Part shown: positions 62,994-64,000 of the stretch, piece by piece
How the letters are laid out: each line of letters begins with the position of its first letter
Numbering within the stretch: position 1 is the first letter of the stretch
Origin: Rodentibacter caecimuris
GTDB taxonomy: Bacteria; Pseudomonadota; Gammaproteobacteria; Enterobacterales; Pasteurellaceae
Direction: 5' to 3' (one strand)
DNA length: 64,000 bases
Assembly (NCBI RefSeq): GCF_024622045.1
Contig: NZ_JANKBP010000005.1
Translations under genes and position numbers: made by a program
Notes under the pieces: model-generated
Database searches by the model: none
What the model saw: only the letters and a program-made list of their open reading frames with translations
What the model was told of the DNA's origin: nothing

Positions 62994-63360
62994 AGACATT
63001 CCCCAAGACAGCAGCAAAGTTTTCCACGGGCAGAAAAAAGTGATTTACGCCACCCGTAATGGAAAATTTGAAGCAGGCACTAGCACAGGTTGGCAAGCGG
63101 AAGAATTTGCCACCGAACAAGCGGTGGACGAACTTAACCAACTCACCGAAGCCGCTTTACAAGCGGTCAAAAATGGCGAAAAATCGGTTATTTACTACCT
63201 AATGTATAAAAACCGCTACGATCTCCAAACCCTCGCCCAAGCCACAGGCTTCTGGCAATGGCAAATTAAACGGCATTTTAGACCGGAGGTTTTTGCGAAG
63301 TTGTCGGAGGGGAAGTTGGAAGTGTATGCAGGGGCGTTTGGGGGAAATTTGAGCATTTAA
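62983..63360 (+). CDS. Small conserved-looking protein of unknown function in the dar-like locus
   Basis: I do not recognise a named family for this 125-residue soluble protein. It has no signal peptide, membrane segment or cysteine. Two helical stretches (about 44-66 and 75-92) flank a core YYLMYKNRYDLQTLAQATGFWQWQIKRHFRPEVFAKLSEG. The final part could be a helix-turn-helix-like segment (LQTLAQATGFWQWQIKRHF), which is speculative. Its start overlaps the ketosynthase gene by 11 bp, so the two are translated together. Two Apl-type uptake signals (63117-63125, 63159-63167) lie within it. Confidence 0.75.
   Translation: MEIEDIPQDSSKVFHGQKKVIYATRNGKFEAGTSTGWQAEEFATEQAVDELNQLTEAALQAVKNGEKSVIYYLMYKNRYDLQTLAQATGFWQWQIKRHFRPEVFAKLSEGKLEVYAGAFGGNLSI
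63117..63125 (+). other. Apl-type DNA uptake signal
   Basis: ACAAGCGGT within the 125-residue gene (codons for QAVD). Second of three in 1.1 kb. Confidence 0.65.
63159..63167 (+). other. Apl-type DNA uptake signal
   Basis: ACAAGCGGT followed by CAAAAAT (codons for QAVKN), third of three in 1.1 kb and with a partial extended motif. Confidence 0.7.
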
Positions 63361-63361
63361 A

Positions 63362-64000
63362 ATGTCAAATAACAATATTATTATCTACACTACCGAAGAC
63401 GGTTTATCCCAATTTACCCTGCGTGAATTGGGATCGCAACTGTGGCTAAGCCAGTTGGAAATTGCTGAACTCTATCAAACCACTAAACAAAATATCAGCA
63501 AGCATATTAAAGCAATTTTGGCAGAAAATGAGTTGAGTGAACATTCAGTTGTCAACTTTCAGTTGACAACTGCCACTGACGGTAAGAATTACAATACACA
63601 GATTTATGCATTACCAATGATTTTAGCCATTGGCTACCGTGTGCGTTCTACTCGTGGCACACAGTTTCGTCAGTGGGCAACTCGTACATTGGGTGAATAT
63701 ATCCAAAAGGGCTTTGTGCTAGATGAGGAACGGTTAAAAAATCCGCCGATTGGTACAAATCAGGCAGACGATTATTTCGATCTATTATTGGAAAAAATTC
63801 GGGATATTCGGGCGAGTGAACGGCGAATGTACTTGCGTGTGCGAGAAATTTTTACACTAGCGGCAGATTATCAGCCAAGCTTTAGGGAAACTAATCAATT
63901 TTTCCAAAAAATCCAAAATAAATTGCATTTTGCTTGTACTGATAAAACAGCGGCAGAGCTTATTTTTCAACGTTCAAATGCTGAATTGCCAAATATGGGA
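63362..64000 (+). CDS. RhuM-family protein (3' end beyond window)
   Basis: An open frame of 213 codons from ATG 63362 to the window edge. The N-terminal part (LRELGSQLWLSQLEIAELYQTTKQNISKHIKAILAE, in segments WLSQLEIAELY and NISKHI) and GYRVRSTRGTQFRQWATRTLGEYIQKGFVLDEERL are the RhuM signature, a DNA-binding-like domain also found in phage and island proteins. RhuM was first described as a Salmonella pathogenicity-island protein; its molecular role is unsettled. It starts 1 bp after the previous stop, yet has no obvious link to lipid or pigment synthesis. RhuM genes are often mobile. Confidence 0.85.
   Translation, partial: MSNNNIIIYTTEDGLSQFTLRELGSQLWLSQLEIAELYQTTKQNISKHIKAILAENELSEHSVVNFQLTTATDGKNYNTQIYALPMILAIGYRVRSTRGTQFRQWATRTLGEYIQKGFVLDEERLKNPPIGTNQADDYFDLLLEKIRDIRASERRMYLRVREIFTLAADYQPSFRETNQFFQKIQNKLHFACTDKTAAELIFQRSNAELPNMG

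Noticed and set aside
63362..64000. Prophage at the right end
   Set aside because: Only one RhuM gene is visible; no integrase, capsid, attachment-site repeat or tRNA target is seen in the window.

Overview
This is a stretch of a Pasteurellaceae chromosome, most likely Aggregatibacter or a close Haemophilus relative. The main evidence is dozens of copies of the Hin-type DNA uptake signal AAGTGCGGT on both strands, within genes and as inverted pairs between genes. Conserved neighbourhoods (zwf-pgl-cysQ, plsC-ftsP, asnC/asnA) and an HMW1C-type N-glucosyltransferase agree. No rRNA, tRNA, CRISPR array, insertion sequence or prophage was seen. Almost all of the window is ordinary core genome; the accessory or unusual parts are listed below.

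Layout. 1-4.3 kb: start of the spc ribosomal operon (rplN-rplX-rplE, leftward), preceded directly by tusDCB, a YheO-like regulator, fkpA and divergent slyX. In E. coli tusB is followed by rpsL, so this junction is rearranged relative to E. coli. 4.3-10.1 kb: an unknown exported protein, plsC-ftsP, lpxH, an AhpD-like protein, a formate/nitrite channel and a DUF924 protein. 10.2-19.3 kb: purL with a PurR operator, mutS, potD, pldB. 19.7-26.9 kb: two Sel1-repeat proteins, asd, an N-glucosyltransferase with a Lys/Ala/Thr-rich tail, rimO, mgtC. 27.1-32.4 kb: a TonB-dependent receptor with an M16 lipoprotein protease, resembling the YddB/PqqL and FusA/FusC protein-piracy systems. 32.4-38.2 kb: proS, a second potD, and an autotransporter with about 22 hexapeptide repeats. 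38.3-50.7 kb: a PuuB-like oxidase, a long palindromic element, asnC/asnA, serA, rpiA, hemW, an AbgT transporter, lon (with a heat-shock promoter), gph, rpe. 50.7-60.9 kb: a small lipoprotein, DUF4298, gnd, a MntA-HepT toxin-antitoxin pair, DUF1304, pgl, zwf, cysQ, a small membrane protein, a frameshifted OPT transporter, nudE, hslR. 60.9-64 kb: a dialkylresorcinol-type gene pair (DarA-like flavoprotein, DarB-like ketosynthase), a small unknown protein and a RhuM-family gene cut by the window edge.

How the genes relate. The oxidative pentose-phosphate pathway is nearly complete here (zwf, pgl, gnd, with rpiA and rpe separate), and the MntA-HepT pair sits between pgl and gnd. The receptor/protease pair has a Fur-like site over its promoter, which fits iron scavenging from a host protein. 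The cytoplasmic N-glucosyltransferase could modify surface proteins, and the repeat-bearing autotransporter 11 kb away is one untested candidate. The most interesting segment is the right end. The DarB-like gene and the small gene after it carry three copies of the other Pasteurellaceae uptake signal (ACAAGCGGT, Apl type), while the DarA-like gene carries the resident Hin type. This suggests a pigment or lipid biosynthesis locus taken up, at least partly, from the Actinobacillus/Mannheimia branch.
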